Assembly (NCBI GenBank): GCA_946402065.1
Contig: CAMIVR010000034.1
Location: forward strand, 1 to 40,005
DNA: 40,005 nt
Source: an uncultured Brevibacillus sp.
GTDB lineage: Bacteria > Bacillota > Bacilli > Brevibacillales > Brevibacillaceae
Reading direction: 5' to 3'
Part shown: in pieces, positions 16,842-24,958 of the stretch
Position numbering within the stretch: the stretch's first letter is position 1
How the letters are laid out: every line of letters starts with the position of its first letter
Translations under genes and position numbers: made by a program
Notes under the pieces: generated by a model
Told to the model about the DNA's origin: nothing
Database searches by the model: none
Seen by the model: the letters and a program-made list of their open reading frames with translations, nothing else

Positions 16842-17031
16842 CATCTCCCATTTTGGACAGTTGTAGTAGGTGATTTGTTTTTGATTCTCCGGATAGCGGC
16901 CACATGTCTTCCATTCCTTGGACAGCTCGATCCTGGAAAAATCAGGCGAGGTCATCGGCGGCGAGCTTTACGGATGTATGCAAATGCATCGCCCAAAGAA
17001 TCATCGGAGTTACCAAAATTGACCAGGGCAC
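16842..17031. other. Gene-free spacer between convergent genes
   Basis: No credible gene, RNA or repeat was seen here. A short stretch around 16925-17010 can be read as a few dozen residues in one frame (ILEKSGEVIGGELYGCM), but it has no start, no ribosome site and no recognised homology. It could be a decayed gene end. Confidence 0.4.
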
Positions 17032-17068
17032 GCTAAAACAAAAGATGGGTCAGCCTAAGCTGCCCATC
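17032..17068 (-). terminator. Terminator of the Ser-rich lipoprotein gene
   Basis: GATGGG and CAGC (17044-17054, one bulged T) pair with GCTG and CCCATC (17059-17068). On the minus strand the hairpin is followed by TTTTGTTTT. Confidence 0.75.
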
Positions 17069-17143
17069 CTATCATAAAAGTTGAGGGGGTAAGGTGATTG
17101 GGTTGTTGAGAAACGCGCTAACAGGGCGTAGACACTGCTGCGA

Positions 17144-17506
17144 TTAGTTCGAAGCAGGTTTGGATGTCGAATCTGAGCTGCTGCCCGATCCGGCCGAATC
17201 GCCGGAAGAAGGTTCGGAAGTGCTTCCGGATGTGCCGGTCGACGCATCGGATGAACCAGAGGTTCCTGCATCAGTAACTCCTGCACTGCCAGAAGTAGAA
17301 TCAGCAGAGTCCGATTTGGAGCTTGAACTGTCTGCTGGCGTGCTGCTTTGGTCCGCAGAAGTCGAGTCAGATGAACCAGGGGTGGACGATTCACTACCGC
17401 TTTGCGTCGCTGGTTCTGGTGAACCTTCCGTCGGGCTTGAGCAAGCGGCCAGGCTTCCGGCTAGCAGCAGAGCGGTCAGGCTAAGGAAAAGCCAATTCTT
17501 TTTCAT
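17144..17506 (-). CDS. Ser/Thr/Gly-rich low-complexity lipoprotein
   Basis: This 120-aa protein has a clear lipoprotein signal: MKKNWLFLSL, a hydrophobic core and the lipobox LAAC with Cys22. Everything after is low-complexity Ser, Thr, Gly, Asp and Pro without an apparent domain. AAAGGGGAG lies seven bases before ATG 17506. It is downstream of the OmpR-type two-component genes but separated by their terminator. It could be a surface spacer or stalk. The opposite strand is also open for 137 codons, which is a by-product of the repeat-like composition. Confidence 0.72.
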   Translation of the reverse strand: MKKNWLFLSLTALLLAGSLAACSSPTEGSPEPATQSGSESSTPGSSDSTSADQSSTPADSSSSKSDSADSTSGSAGVTDAGTSGSSDASTGTSGSTSEPSSGDSAGSGSSSDSTSKPASN

Positions 17507-17621
17507 ACGATTCTCCCCTTTCTATTTGCATACGGTGACTTTGCTTCCGTCACAATCACAGAATAAAGCATAAAGGTGACCGAACTATTAGCGGAAGAGG
17601 AAAAAAGGATGAACAGAATAT

Positions 17622-17654
17622 GAAAAAAATAAGACCATCACAATCAAGATGGTC
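17622..17654 (-). terminator. Terminator of the OmpR-type two-component operon
   Basis: On the minus strand GACCATC (17654-17648) pairs with GATGGTC (17639-17633), followed by TTATTTTTTT. The stem overlaps the kinase stop codon at 17644-17646. Confidence 0.82.
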
Positions 17655-19095
17655 GCTCAAGCCGGTATTTGTCGATGGCGGGAAGCAAGATGGTAAAGCT
17701 GCTCCCCATGCCGGGTTCGCTGTTTACGGTGATCGTTCCTTCGTGCAATTCTACCAGTTCCTTGACGATCGCCAACCCGAGCCCAGTCCCTTTGTTTTTC
17801 TTTGAGCGTCCACGGTCTACTTTGAAGAAGCGCTCCCAAATGCGGTCCAGATCATCTGGTCCAATGCCTGAACCGGTATCGGTGACGGACAGCTTGACCC
17901 ACTCGTTATCGGTCGAAGCAGCCAGTGTAATCGTGCCTTCATCTGTAAATTTGACAGCGTTTTTAACAAGGTTGTTGAGAATTTGGGTAATGCGGTCCTT
18001 GTCAGCGTACAGTCTCGGCAAGCCAGAAGCAATCTCCGTCTCGATGCGAATGCCCTTTTCTTCAGCTTCCGGCTGAAACGTAAAGGCGACTTTGCTGATG
18101 ATCTCAGCCAAATCGACGGGAAACCGGGCCAGCGTAATCTCGTTGTTTTCCAACTTCATCAAATCCATCAAATCGTCAACCAACCTGCTCGCCTGCATCG
18201 TCTCTGTGTAGAGGACGGTGTAGTAGCGCTGGCGGGCGTCTTCATCTTCCACAAGGCCGTCCTGCAGCGCCTCCAAAAAACCTTGCATGGCAGTAAGCGG
18301 CGTTCTCAGCTCATGTGAGACGTTGGCCAAAAAATCATTGCGAACCTGCTCGACATGACGTCGCTCCTGCTCCATTTTTTCCAGCCGGTCGGACAGCATG
18401 TTGATCGTGCCCGCCAGCTCGCCGATTTCATCGGTCATATCGACGGTGACGCGCTCAGCGAAGTTGCCACGGCCAATTTCTCGCGCCGTCCGTTCGATTT
18501 TCTGCAGCGGACGTGAAATCGACCAGGATAAATAAGAGACCATCGCTGTGGACAATAGTACCCCAAACAGCGTTGCCCAGAGGATCGTCTCACGCATCTG
18601 GGCGAATGTTTTTTCGATTCCCTCGATCGGCGCATGCAGTACGATCCCGCCGTATACGTGATCGCCTGCGCCCCAGGGAATGGCGACGGACAGCATGGGA
18701 TCCTCCAGGCCTTCGATTTGCAGCTCAGTCATCGCGTTTTGGCCTTTCAGCACCTTGCCGGCAATCGACGCGGCTACCGATTTTCCGATAAACACATCGC
18801 TTTTCATCGAAGTGGCGACGATTTTTCCCTGCTGGTTAAACAGCCAGATGCGGTTGTCAAACGATTCGTCGAGAAAGGCAAGCTGTGCCAGCAGTTTATC
18901 GTCCACTTTGTTGCGCTGGGAGATCGCAGCGTTCACTTTTTTCGCTTTGCGCAGCAGTTCTTCCTGTTTGGCTTCATAAATGTAGTTTTTCGCAAACATC
19001 GACATGAGCGCCCCGGAAATTCCCAGGCCGAGCAAGACTGTGATCAAAAAGCTGAACAACAAGCGGCGAAAAATGCTTTTGGACATCCCCAGCAC
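17644..19095 (-). CDS. Membrane sensor histidine kinase (PhoR/ResE-like), partner of the adjacent regulator
   Basis: This 483-aa inner-membrane kinase has transmembrane segments at about 11-34 and 170-190, a small extracytoplasmic sensor between them, HAMP (about 192-245), HisKA with His261 (NVSHELRTPLT), and an ATPase domain with NNLVKNAVKF, DTGSGIG and KGTGLGLAI. I place the start at GTG 19095. Its G is the last base of the regulator stop TAG, and GGGGTGG lies eight bases before it, which points to translational coupling. ATG 19086 is an alternative. Family members sense envelope, phosphate or redox cues; this one cannot be assigned. Confidence 0.9.
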   Translation of the reverse strand: MLGMSKSIFRRLLFSFLITVLLGLGISGALMSMFAKNYIYEAKQEELLRKAKKVNAAISQRNKVDDKLLAQLAFLDESFDNRIWLFNQQGKIVATSMKSDVFIGKSVAASIAGKVLKGQNAMTELQIEGLEDPMLSVAIPWGAGDHVYGGIVLHAPIEGIEKTFAQMRETILWATLFGVLLSTAMVSYLSWSISRPLQKIERTAREIGRGNFAERVTVDMTDEIGELAGTINMLSDRLEKMEQERRHVEQVRNDFLANVSHELRTPLTAMQGFLEALQDGLVEDEDARQRYYTVLYTETMQASRLVDDLMDLMKLENNEITLARFPVDLAEIISKVAFTFQPEAEEKGIRIETEIASGLPRLYADKDRITQILNNLVKNAVKFTDEGTITLAASTDNEWVKLSVTDTGSGIGPDDLDRIWERFFKVDRGRSKKNKGTGLGLAIVKELVELHEGTITVNSEPGMGSSFTILLPAIDKYRLERPS

Positions 19096-19790
19096 TAGGT
19101 ATCCACCCCAAATTTGTAACCGACTCCCCAAACCGTGTGAATGCATTCGGCAGGCAGGTTGCTGAGGCGCTGCCTGACCTTTTTGATGTGAACGTCGATG
19201 GTTCGCACATCGCCGAAATAGTCATATCCCCAAACCTGCTCCAGCAGCTGCTCTCGCGTAAAGACACTGCCGGGCGATTTGGCCAGATGGACCAACAGGT
19301 CGAACTCCTTCGGGCGGAAGGTGATCTTCTCGCCGGAGGCTGTCACTTCCCGCTTGTCAATATCAATCGAAAGCTGGTCAAAGGTAAGCACATGCACCGC
19401 TTCATCCTCGGTTTTGTCCCGGGGCTGGATGCGGCGTAAAATCGCCCGAATCCGCGCCACCAGCTCACGCGGGCTGAACGGCTTTGTCACGTAATCGTCA
19501 GCGCCCAACTCCAGGCCGAGGACGCGGTCAATCTCGTCATCCTTGGCTGTCAGCATAATAATCGGTGTATCCCGTTTTTTGCGAATTTCCCGACAGACTT
19601 CAAAGCCGTCAAGCTGCGGCATCATCACGTCGAGAATAACTACGTCAGGCGATTCGGCTTCAACCAGGTCAAGTGCCTGCTGACCATCGTTCGCCACCAC
19701 CAAATCAATTTGCTGCTTGGAAAAATAGAGGCGAATGATCTCGCAAACGTTCGGATCGTCATCCGCTACCAGAACTTTTGTGTTAAGCAA
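19095..19790 (-). CDS. OmpR/PhoB-family response regulator
   Basis: This 231-aa DNA-binding regulator has an N-terminal receiver with the acidic pocket at residues 10-12 (ADDD), phospho-acceptor Asp54 (VILDVMMPQLDGFE) and Lys in DDYVTKPFSPREL. The C-terminal winged helix runs from about 130, with EFDLLVHLAKSPGSVFTREQLLEQVWGYDYFGDVRTIDVHIKKVRQRL. The start is TTG 19790 with AAAGGAGG eight bases upstream. It overlaps the kinase gene start by one base, so the two are one operon. Targets are unknown. Confidence 0.93.
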   Translation of the reverse strand: MLNTKVLVADDDPNVCEIIRLYFSKQQIDLVVANDGQQALDLVEAESPDVVILDVMMPQLDGFEVCREIRKKRDTPIIMLTAKDDEIDRVLGLELGADDYVTKPFSPRELVARIRAILRRIQPRDKTEDEAVHVLTFDQLSIDIDKREVTASGEKITFRPKEFDLLVHLAKSPGSVFTREQLLEQVWGYDYFGDVRTIDVHIKKVRQRLSNLPAECIHTVWGVGYKFGVDT

Positions 19791-20070
19791 GGGGGTAACC
19801 TCCTTTCAAAGTAAGGAATGCCATGAACATCTGCTCCGAAAAGAGTATTATTATATGGTAACACAGATAGGATGAGGTGTCGATGAACGCAACTGCCGGG
19901 AGCGAGAACCGGAAACACGACAGGCGGTCGAGGCGTGGGGGAGGAGGTTTGCGCGTACCGTCGAACATATTGAGCAGGGGGTGATACCGAGCTCGACTTG
20001 CGAACGCGGTAGGAACGAAGTAGGTATCAATGGCGGAAACGCGAATCTCATGAAAAAGGAGCGGTCGGAT
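19791..20070. other. Divergent spacer between the regulator and the aldehyde dehydrogenase
   Basis: This stretch holds the ribosome sites of both neighbours and no clear promoter boxes. A 33-codon frame at 19883-19984 has GAGGTG before its ATG, but its Arg/Gly-rich product looks accidental. The frame upstream of the dehydrogenase stays open back to about 19870 without a good start. Confidence 0.4.
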
Positions 20071-21543
20071 ATGATTCAGCTGAAAATGTATATTAACGGT
20101 GAGTGGGTCAATGCCCAAAGCGAAAAGACGAGAGATATCGTCAATCCAGCCAACGGACAAGTGATCGCGCAAGCGGCTGAGGGTGATGTGGAAGATGCGC
20201 GAATCGCCATTCAGGTAGCGCGTGAAGCCTTTGACAGCGGCGAGTGGTCGGATATGCCGGCAGTTCAACGGGCAGGATACCTGTTTGCAATCGCCAACAA
20301 GCTGGAAGAACGGGCCGATGAGATTTCCCGATTGGAAACCGAGGATAACGGCAAGCCGCTAAGGGAAACCCAGTTTGACGTGGCCGATGCTGCAGCCTGC
20401 TTCCGCTATTATGCGGGAATGGCGACCAAGCCGGATGGCCAGACCTATCACGTAGCCGATCCGATGCAAGCGATGGTTGTACGTGAGCCTGTGGGCGTCT
20501 GCGGCTTGATCGTTCCATGGAATTACCCGTTGCTCATGGCGGTATGGAAAATCGCTCCCGCTCTGGCAGCAGGCAACACGATCGTCTTTAAGCCGTCTGA
20601 GGTGACGCCGGTGACGGCCGTGAAGCTGTTTGAAATCATCGAAGAAGTCGGCATTCCCAAAGGCGTAGCCAATCTGATCATGGGGGCTGGCGCAACAGTA
20701 GGGAACGAGCTTGCCGAAAGCCATTTCGTGGATAAGGTGTCCTTCACAGGCGGAACGGCGACAGGACGCAGCATTATGAAAGCTGCCACAGGCAACATCA
20801 AGAAAATTTCGCTCGAGCTTGGCGGCAAATCGCCGAATATCGTCTTTGCCGATGCTGATTTCGAGACTGCGGTCGACTACGCTCTGTTCGGTATTTTTGC
20901 CAACCAAGGGCAAGTGTGCTCGGCTGGCTCCCGACTCTTGCTGCAGGACAGCATCTACGATCGCTTCATTGAAAGACTGGTAGAGCGGGCGAGCAAAATC
21001 AGAGTGGGTCCTGGCGACGATCCGTCGACGGAAATGGGGCCGTTGGTCAGTGAAGTGCATATGCGAAAAGTTCTGAATTATATTGAAATAGGCAAGCAGG
21101 AAGGCGCCAAGCTCGTTTGTGGCGGCAACCGCATCACGCATAACGGATTGGAAAACGGGTATTTTGTCGAACCGACGATTTTCATTGATACGACACCGGA
21201 GATGCGGATTGTGCAAGAAGAGATTTTCGGACCTGTGCTTGCCGTGCAGAAGTTCACAGATGAAGCGGAAGCGATCCAGCTTGCCAACAATACGGTATAC
21301 GGACTGGCGGGCGGCGTATTCACCCAGGACGGCGCCAAGGCGATGCGTGTGATCAAGAAGCTGCGTGCCGGCATCACCTGGATCAACAGCTACCATCCAA
21401 CCTATAATGAAGCGCCGTGGGGTGGATACAAGCAAAGCGGCATCGGCCGCGGACTCGGAACGTTCGGGTACGACGAGTTTACGGAAGTGAAGCAGATCAA
21501 TATCAACTTGCAGGTTGGGCCTGTCGGATGGTTTGAGAACTAA
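20071..21543 (+). CDS. NAD(P)-dependent aldehyde dehydrogenase, betaine-aldehyde-dehydrogenase-like
   Basis: This 490-aa cytoplasmic enzyme oxidises an aldehyde to an acid. The catalytic general base is Glu249 (LELGGKSPN) and the nucleophile Cys283 (NQGQVCSAGS); the cofactor-side block is VPWNYPLLMAVWKIAPALAAG. The C-terminal INSYHPTYNEAPWGGYKQSG resembles the GbsA/BetB group, so betaine aldehyde or an aminoaldehyde is the best guess. AAGGAG precedes ATG 20071. The longer frame from 19981 lacks a ribosome site. The convergent APC permease next door resembles amine or amino-acid importers, which fits breakdown of an amine to an aldehyde and an acid. Confidence 0.87.
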   Translation: MIQLKMYINGEWVNAQSEKTRDIVNPANGQVIAQAAEGDVEDARIAIQVAREAFDSGEWSDMPAVQRAGYLFAIANKLEERADEISRLETEDNGKPLRETQFDVADAAACFRYYAGMATKPDGQTYHVADPMQAMVVREPVGVCGLIVPWNYPLLMAVWKIAPALAAGNTIVFKPSEVTPVTAVKLFEIIEEVGIPKGVANLIMGAGATVGNELAESHFVDKVSFTGGTATGRSIMKAATGNIKKISLELGGKSPNIVFADADFETAVDYALFGIFANQGQVCSAGSRLLLQDSIYDRFIERLVERASKIRVGPGDDPSTEMGPLVSEVHMRKVLNYIEIGKQEGAKLVCGGNRITHNGLENGYFVEPTIFIDTTPEMRIVQEEIFGPVLAVQKFTDEAEAIQLANNTVYGLAGGVFTQDGAKAMRVIKKLRAGITWINSYHPTYNEAPWGGYKQSGIGRGLGTFGYDEFTEVKQININLQVGPVGWFEN

Positions 21544-21566
21544 ACCGAACGGGCGGGATTCATGCA

Positions 21567-21604
21567 GAAAAGGTCAGTCGGTGTACATTCCGGCTGACCT
21601 TTTC
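21567..21604. terminator. Bidirectional terminator between the aldehyde dehydrogenase and permease genes
   Basis: GAAAAGGTCAG and CGG (21567-21581) pair with CCG and CTGACCTTTTC (21590-21604) around a short loop. The A-run on one side and the T-run on the other allow it to serve both converging genes. Confidence 0.85.
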
Positions 21605-21638
21605 GTTTCATCAATTATGGTGAGACATCGGGGCTGCA

Positions 21639-23000
21639 CTAGATCGCTTCCTCGAACTCGATCTCCGGCGGTTTTTCCCGAAACCCTTTTGTCGTGATCA
21701 ACAGGTAGGCGAGGCCGCAGACCGTCCAGACCAGGCCAAGCGTAATCGATGAAGCGTCGAGGTTCCACCAGAGAAACATCACAAAGCTGGCCCCGAGCAG
21801 CGGGAAGAGCAAATACTTTACGAGCGCCAGCGGCGAACGCATTTGTTTGCGAACGATAAAGTAGGCGATGACCGACACATTCACAGCAGTAAAGGCAGTC
21901 AGCGCGCCGAAATTAATAAACGACAATGCCGTATCCAGGTCAAACGACATGGCGGTTAACGAAAAGATCCCGATCAAAATGACATCGACAACCGGCGTGC
22001 TGAAGCGCGGATGCAGATGGCCGAAGATTTTCTTGGGCAGTACATTCTCCCGGCCCATCGCATACAGCAGACGTGACGCACTGGTATGGGAAGCAAGCCC
22101 GGAGGCAATCGTTCCGGTAATCGCTCCGGCCAGGAAAATGGCCTGGAACAGTGCGCCGCCGAGCATATAGGCGATCTCGGGTGAAGCGGATTCCGGATTG
22201 TGAAACTTCGAAACATCAGGGAACGCGGCTGTGGCAAAGTAGGAAGCGGTAATAAAAATCATCCCGCCAATCAAGGCGACGAGGAATATCCCGCGGGGAA
22301 TCGTCTTCGTCGGGTTCACAGCCTCTTCCGTATACGTGGTAACAGCGTCAAATCCCAGGAAAGAGAAGCAGAGTATCGCAGACCCGGCAAACAGGGTCGG
22401 CAACGTCATGTTCGAATTGTAAAAGGGCGTCAGCGAAAAAAGCTGTCCGCTGCCCATGCCGCCATTGATGCCTTTGATCGCCAAGGCGACAAACAAGGTG
22501 GTAACTAAAATTTGGAAAATAACCAGGAACGTATTGAAGTTAGCCGTCAAATTAATGCTGCGAATGTTGACCAGCGTCAGGAGAAGCGTAATGGAAACGA
22601 CCCAAATCCAGCCGGGAACACCGGGAAAAGCTGCCGACAGATATATTTTTGAGAGCAGGACGTTAATCATCGGGAGAAACAGATAATCGAGCAGCGATAC
22701 CCAGCCGACGAGGAAGCCGAGGTGTGGGTTGATGGTTTTTCGCGTGTAAGAATAGGCAGAACCTGCCGTTGGAAAAACCTTGACCATACTCCCGTAACTG
22801 GCTGCGGTGAATAGCATGGCCACCAGGGCCAAGATGTACGCGGTCGGGACGTGACCATGGGTCCCTTCTGTGACGATGCCATAGGTGTCAAACACCGTCA
22901 TCGGCGTCAAATAACCAAGCCCTAGCATGATCACATGGCGCAATTTTAACGTTTTCTTCAAGGAAGGAGCTTGTCCCGGGATGTTGGTGAGTTGCTGCAT
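21639..23000 (-). CDS. APC-family amino acid/amine permease
   Basis: This 453-aa inner-membrane transporter has about twelve hydrophobic segments. The block LGYLTPMTVFDTYGIVTEGTHG near the N-terminus and FLGFDAVTTYTEEAVNPTKTIPRG in the middle are typical of APC permeases and recall the putrescine importer PuuP group. I start it at ATG 23000 (MQQLTNIPGQAPSL) with a modest GGGGT site. A longer frame to 23081 would run through the cre box and promoter, so it is unlikely. It is convergent with an aminoaldehyde/betaine-aldehyde-type dehydrogenase, which suggests amine or amino-acid catabolism. Confidence 0.86.
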   Translation of the reverse strand: MQQLTNIPGQAPSLKKTLKLRHVIMLGLGYLTPMTVFDTYGIVTEGTHGHVPTAYILALVAMLFTAASYGSMVKVFPTAGSAYSYTRKTINPHLGFLVGWVSLLDYLFLPMINVLLSKIYLSAAFPGVPGWIWVVSITLLLTLVNIRSINLTANFNTFLVIFQILVTTLFVALAIKGINGGMGSGQLFSLTPFYNSNMTLPTLFAGSAILCFSFLGFDAVTTYTEEAVNPTKTIPRGIFLVALIGGMIFITASYFATAAFPDVSKFHNPESASPEIAYMLGGALFQAIFLAGAITGTIASGLASHTSASRLLYAMGRENVLPKKIFGHLHPRFSTPVVDVILIGIFSLTAMSFDLDTALSFINFGALTAFTAVNVSVIAYFIVRKQMRSPLALVKYLLFPLLGASFVMFLWWNLDASSITLGLVWTVCGLAYLLITTKGFREKPPEIEFEEAI

Positions 23001-23025
23001 GATCCATACCCCATTTGCTGTTAGT

Positions 23026-23074
23026 TTGTAAGCGCTTAATACCTTGCTAATAACGTTCGGCAAGGATATTGCCG
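23026..23074 (-). promoter_or_regulatory. Promoter with overlapping cre box for the APC permease
   Basis: On the minus strand TTGCCG lies 16 bases before TATTAA. The cre-like box TTGTAAGCGCTTAAT (plus strand, 23026-23040) overlaps the -10 end and fits WTGTAARCGYTWWCW with one mismatch. This predicts glucose repression of the permease. Confidence 0.5.
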
Positions 23075-23317
23075 TATTCACCTCTCTTCCTTTGCGGCAA
23101 TGTAAAAACGTGAACGCCCAGGTCCGATCTTGTAGCTTGCAAAAATGATGCCAGTTGTTCGAATAGAAAGCATATACTTGATACTTCGTATGTTAAGAGG
23201 ATTCATTCATTTTCAATTATTCAATTTTGCATATGTTATGCACAATTTCATAATTGGTTTTCGGTTAAGGGGAGCATGCGCGGATGATCTCCAGACGGGA
23301 CGTGGGGTATTTTGCTA

Positions 23318-23326
23318 TGTTATAAT
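23318..23326 (+). promoter_or_regulatory. Extended -10 promoter of the coiled-coil gene
   Basis: TGTTATAAT at 23318-23326 is an exact extended -10 (TGnTATAAT), 22 bases before the start codon. No good -35 is visible, which extended -10 promoters tolerate. The rest of 23082-23317 is A+T-rich and shows nothing else. Confidence 0.5.
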
Positions 23327-23348
23327 GCGTTTAAGTGAGGTGTCGGCT

Positions 23349-23795
23349 ATGGAAGAATTGTTGAAGCAATTTTTAACAGAATTGAAAGAATTTCGTCACG
23401 AAGTTAACGATCAGTTTGTAAAGCTAGATCATAGACTCGACGCAATGGAACACAGGATCGACAAGGTAGAGGAAAGATTTGATGCTTTGGAACACAGGAT
23501 CGACAAGGTAGAGGAAAGATTTGATGCTTTGGAAAGCAGGATCGACAAGGTAGACGATAGACTTGATACAATTGAGCAGAAGCTTGGCGACCTTGGGGAA
23601 GAGGTTCGCAATTTGACCGTTGAATTTAGAAGCCACTTCAAACATGTCGAAACGGCTTTAGAGCAGCAACAAAAGGTGTTCGAAGTCGTGTCGGACGAAT
23701 TAAAAGGACAAAGGATAGACATTGAATATCTGGCTTCCAAAACGGGTAGGCATGACATAGAAATAAACAATTTGGTTAAACGATTGCAGTTGTAA
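23349..23795 (+). CDS. Coiled-coil protein with tandem 14-residue repeats
   Basis: This 148-aa protein of unknown function is almost wholly a heptad coiled coil. It contains units of the type HRIDKVEERFDALE repeated in tandem, each of two heptads, followed by more degenerate heptads and a short C-terminal tail. GAGGTG lies six bases before ATG 23349. The longer frame from 23145 lacks a ribosome site. No membrane segment or enzymatic motif is present. Proteins like this occur widely in Bacillales near mobile DNA, without known role. Confidence 0.75.
   Translation: MEELLKQFLTELKEFRHEVNDQFVKLDHRLDAMEHRIDKVEERFDALEHRIDKVEERFDALESRIDKVDDRLDTIEQKLGDLGEEVRNLTVEFRSHFKHVETALEQQQKVFEVVSDELKGQRIDIEYLASKTGRHDIEINNLVKRLQL
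23446..23571 (+). repeat. Three tandem 42-bp units inside the coiled-coil gene
   Basis: Units begin at 23446, 23488 and 23530. The first two are identical over 42 bases and the third has drifted. Each encodes two heptads, so copy-number change keeps frame and coiled-coil register. Confidence 0.85.
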
Positions 23796-23823
23796 TAAAC
23801 TTGCGAGTGAAAAGTTCTCATGC

Positions 23824-24262
23824 TTAAGAAACCAGCAAATCGGCGTCAATATCAGCCGCAGCCTGCTTGGAACGAATAATTTGGTTAGCGGTAGCTGCGG
23901 ATTTTGGGCAAACAGCCGAAAAATCGATTTGCGCAAATACGCCGTCACCGTTGTCTCCGACACAATCGACTTGGAGGGCGTGCGAAGATAGCGAAAGAAC
24001 AGCGCGGGAACTCGGCTGGAAAAGTGTAAGGAGAGGAGTTGCACAAGCCCAGTCGCGATGCAACTGCATATGACGAAACGTTCCATGGCTTCGAGCGTGG
24101 CCCGAATGCGCCGACGGTCGGCTTCGTTCTCCACCTGATCCACGGGGTGCACTTCATCCCTGCGAAGATACCAGTTTAGCTTTGGCATCGAAGCGCCCCA
24201 GAAGCGGTAGCCGAGAGCACCGATTACTTGTTTCATCTCACGAAAGGTAGATTCGATCTTGA
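23824..24262 (-). pseudogene. C-terminal remnant of an IS4-type transposase
   Basis: The minus strand encodes KIESTFREMKQ, which keeps the E-x6-K part of the IS4 signature, then ALGYRFWGASMPKLNWYLRRDE and FFRYLRTPSKSIVSETTVTAYLRKSIFRLFAQNP, typical of the C-terminal third of such transposases. The part with the two catalytic aspartates is missing upstream of 24262. Near 23885 the likely reading shifts frame and ends at a stop at 23824 (IIRSKQAAADIDADLLVS). It is a dead fragment. Confidence 0.65.
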
Positions 24263-24315
24263 ACGGAGAAATAGGTGTAAATATTATTATTGCTTTAGCT
24301 TTTTCATTTACTATT

Positions 24316-24588
24316 GTAAGAGAAGGAATAGAATTAAAAAGGAAAAACATTTGGAACAATTTTTTTGGTAAATGGGTTGCACCCATAAATATTGTGAAAC
24401 TTCAGCAACGAATTGACAAAACGGATCAAGACAAGTACGTGAAAAAGCTAACGACCAAAGCGTACCTTCTCTTATTTTTGCATGCTCAACTCCACCAACG
24501 AGAAGGTCTTCGGGCGATTGCAGACGATATTTTATCAAAGAAATTCCAGCGAGAGTTAGGGCTTGCTGCAAATCAGCAGATGGCTTAA
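24316..24588 (+). pseudogene. N-terminal remnant of a second IS4-type transposase
   Basis: The plus strand encodes FFGKWVAPINIVKLQQR and KYVKKLTTKAYLLLFLHAQL, then QREGLRAIADDILSKKFQRELG. This is the N-terminal DUF4372-like region of IS4-type transposases. The catalytic domain is missing; the frame ends at 24588. The fragment points the opposite way to the 23824-24262 remnant, so this is not one simple element. Confidence 0.65.
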
Positions 24589-24619
24589 GGTATTTCTCTG
24601 GCAAACCTTCGAGCAATGG

Positions 24620-24724
24620 TTAGGCAGAATGCATTACCAGTCGAATCTTTTCGAATCCATTTAGCTGCAGAAGATCGAGGATATTGCCCAAACGGTCTCC
24701 GCCGATAACGAGAATAGAACCCAT
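24620..24724 (-). pseudogene. Truncated DUF2325 gene (N-terminal 34 codons)
   Basis: On the minus strand ATG 24724, behind AGGAAGGCG, opens MGSILVIGGDRLGNIL, the hallmark start of DUF2325 proteins (usually about 90-100 residues). The reading is lost after about 34 codons at a stop at 24620, where the transposase junk begins. The simplest view is that an IS insertion or deletion removed the rest. Confidence 0.6.
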
Positions 24725-24800
24725 CGCTTTCGCCTTCCTGTACTGAAGATCAACTTACCATCAATCAAAACATACTATTCCAATAATTTAGTATCAATAA

Positions 24801-24838
24801 TGTGACATGTAACAAGTGTAACATCATGATTTGTCACA
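24801..24838. promoter_or_regulatory. Array of four TGTNACA heptads, candidate activator sites (array A)
   Basis: TGTGACA (24801-24807), TGTAACA (24808-24814), TGTAACA (24817-24823) and TGTCACA (24832-24838). The same heptad recurs five times at 27760-27805 before the carboxylase operon. The array lies about 60-100 bases before a -24/-12-like element, a normal distance for a sigma-54 enhancer. Binding by the activator at 25765 is inference. Confidence 0.6.
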
Positions 24839-24898
24839 AAGATAAACATTCTCCCCAACCCGCTGAAAATATAACATGAAACATACCATATTTATGAT

Positions 24899-24914
24899 TG
24901 GCATATATTATGAT
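24899..24914 (+). promoter_or_regulatory. Weak -24/-12 (sigma-54-like) promoter of the chemoreceptor remnant
   Basis: TGGCAT at 24899-24904 gives a good -24 element. The -12 element reads ATGAT, with GA in place of the usual GC, at the correct spacing (GG and G 12 bases apart). Decay of the promoter together with its gene would explain the mismatch. Confidence 0.4.
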
Positions 24915-24958
24915 TCTGATAATTGGACAAAGCAGAAGGAATGGAGGAGAAAAGTACC

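Noticed and set aside
16842..17031. Gene remnant between the two convergent terminators
   Set aside because: A short readable stretch exists, but with no start, ribosome site or recognised family I cannot support a pseudogene call.
17160..17573. 137-codon plus-strand frame opposite the Ser-rich lipoprotein
   Set aside because: The acidic low-complexity product mirrors the repetitive codons of the lipoprotein, which has a lipobox, a ribosome site and a terminator on the minus strand.
19883..19984. 33-codon frame with GAGGTG before ATG
   Set aside because: The Arg/Gly-rich product has no similarity that I recognise and sits in a divergent spacer; not enough support for a gene.
23446..23571. 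CRISPR array
   Set aside because: The 42-bp units are directly abutting without spacers and lie in frame inside a coiled-coil gene.
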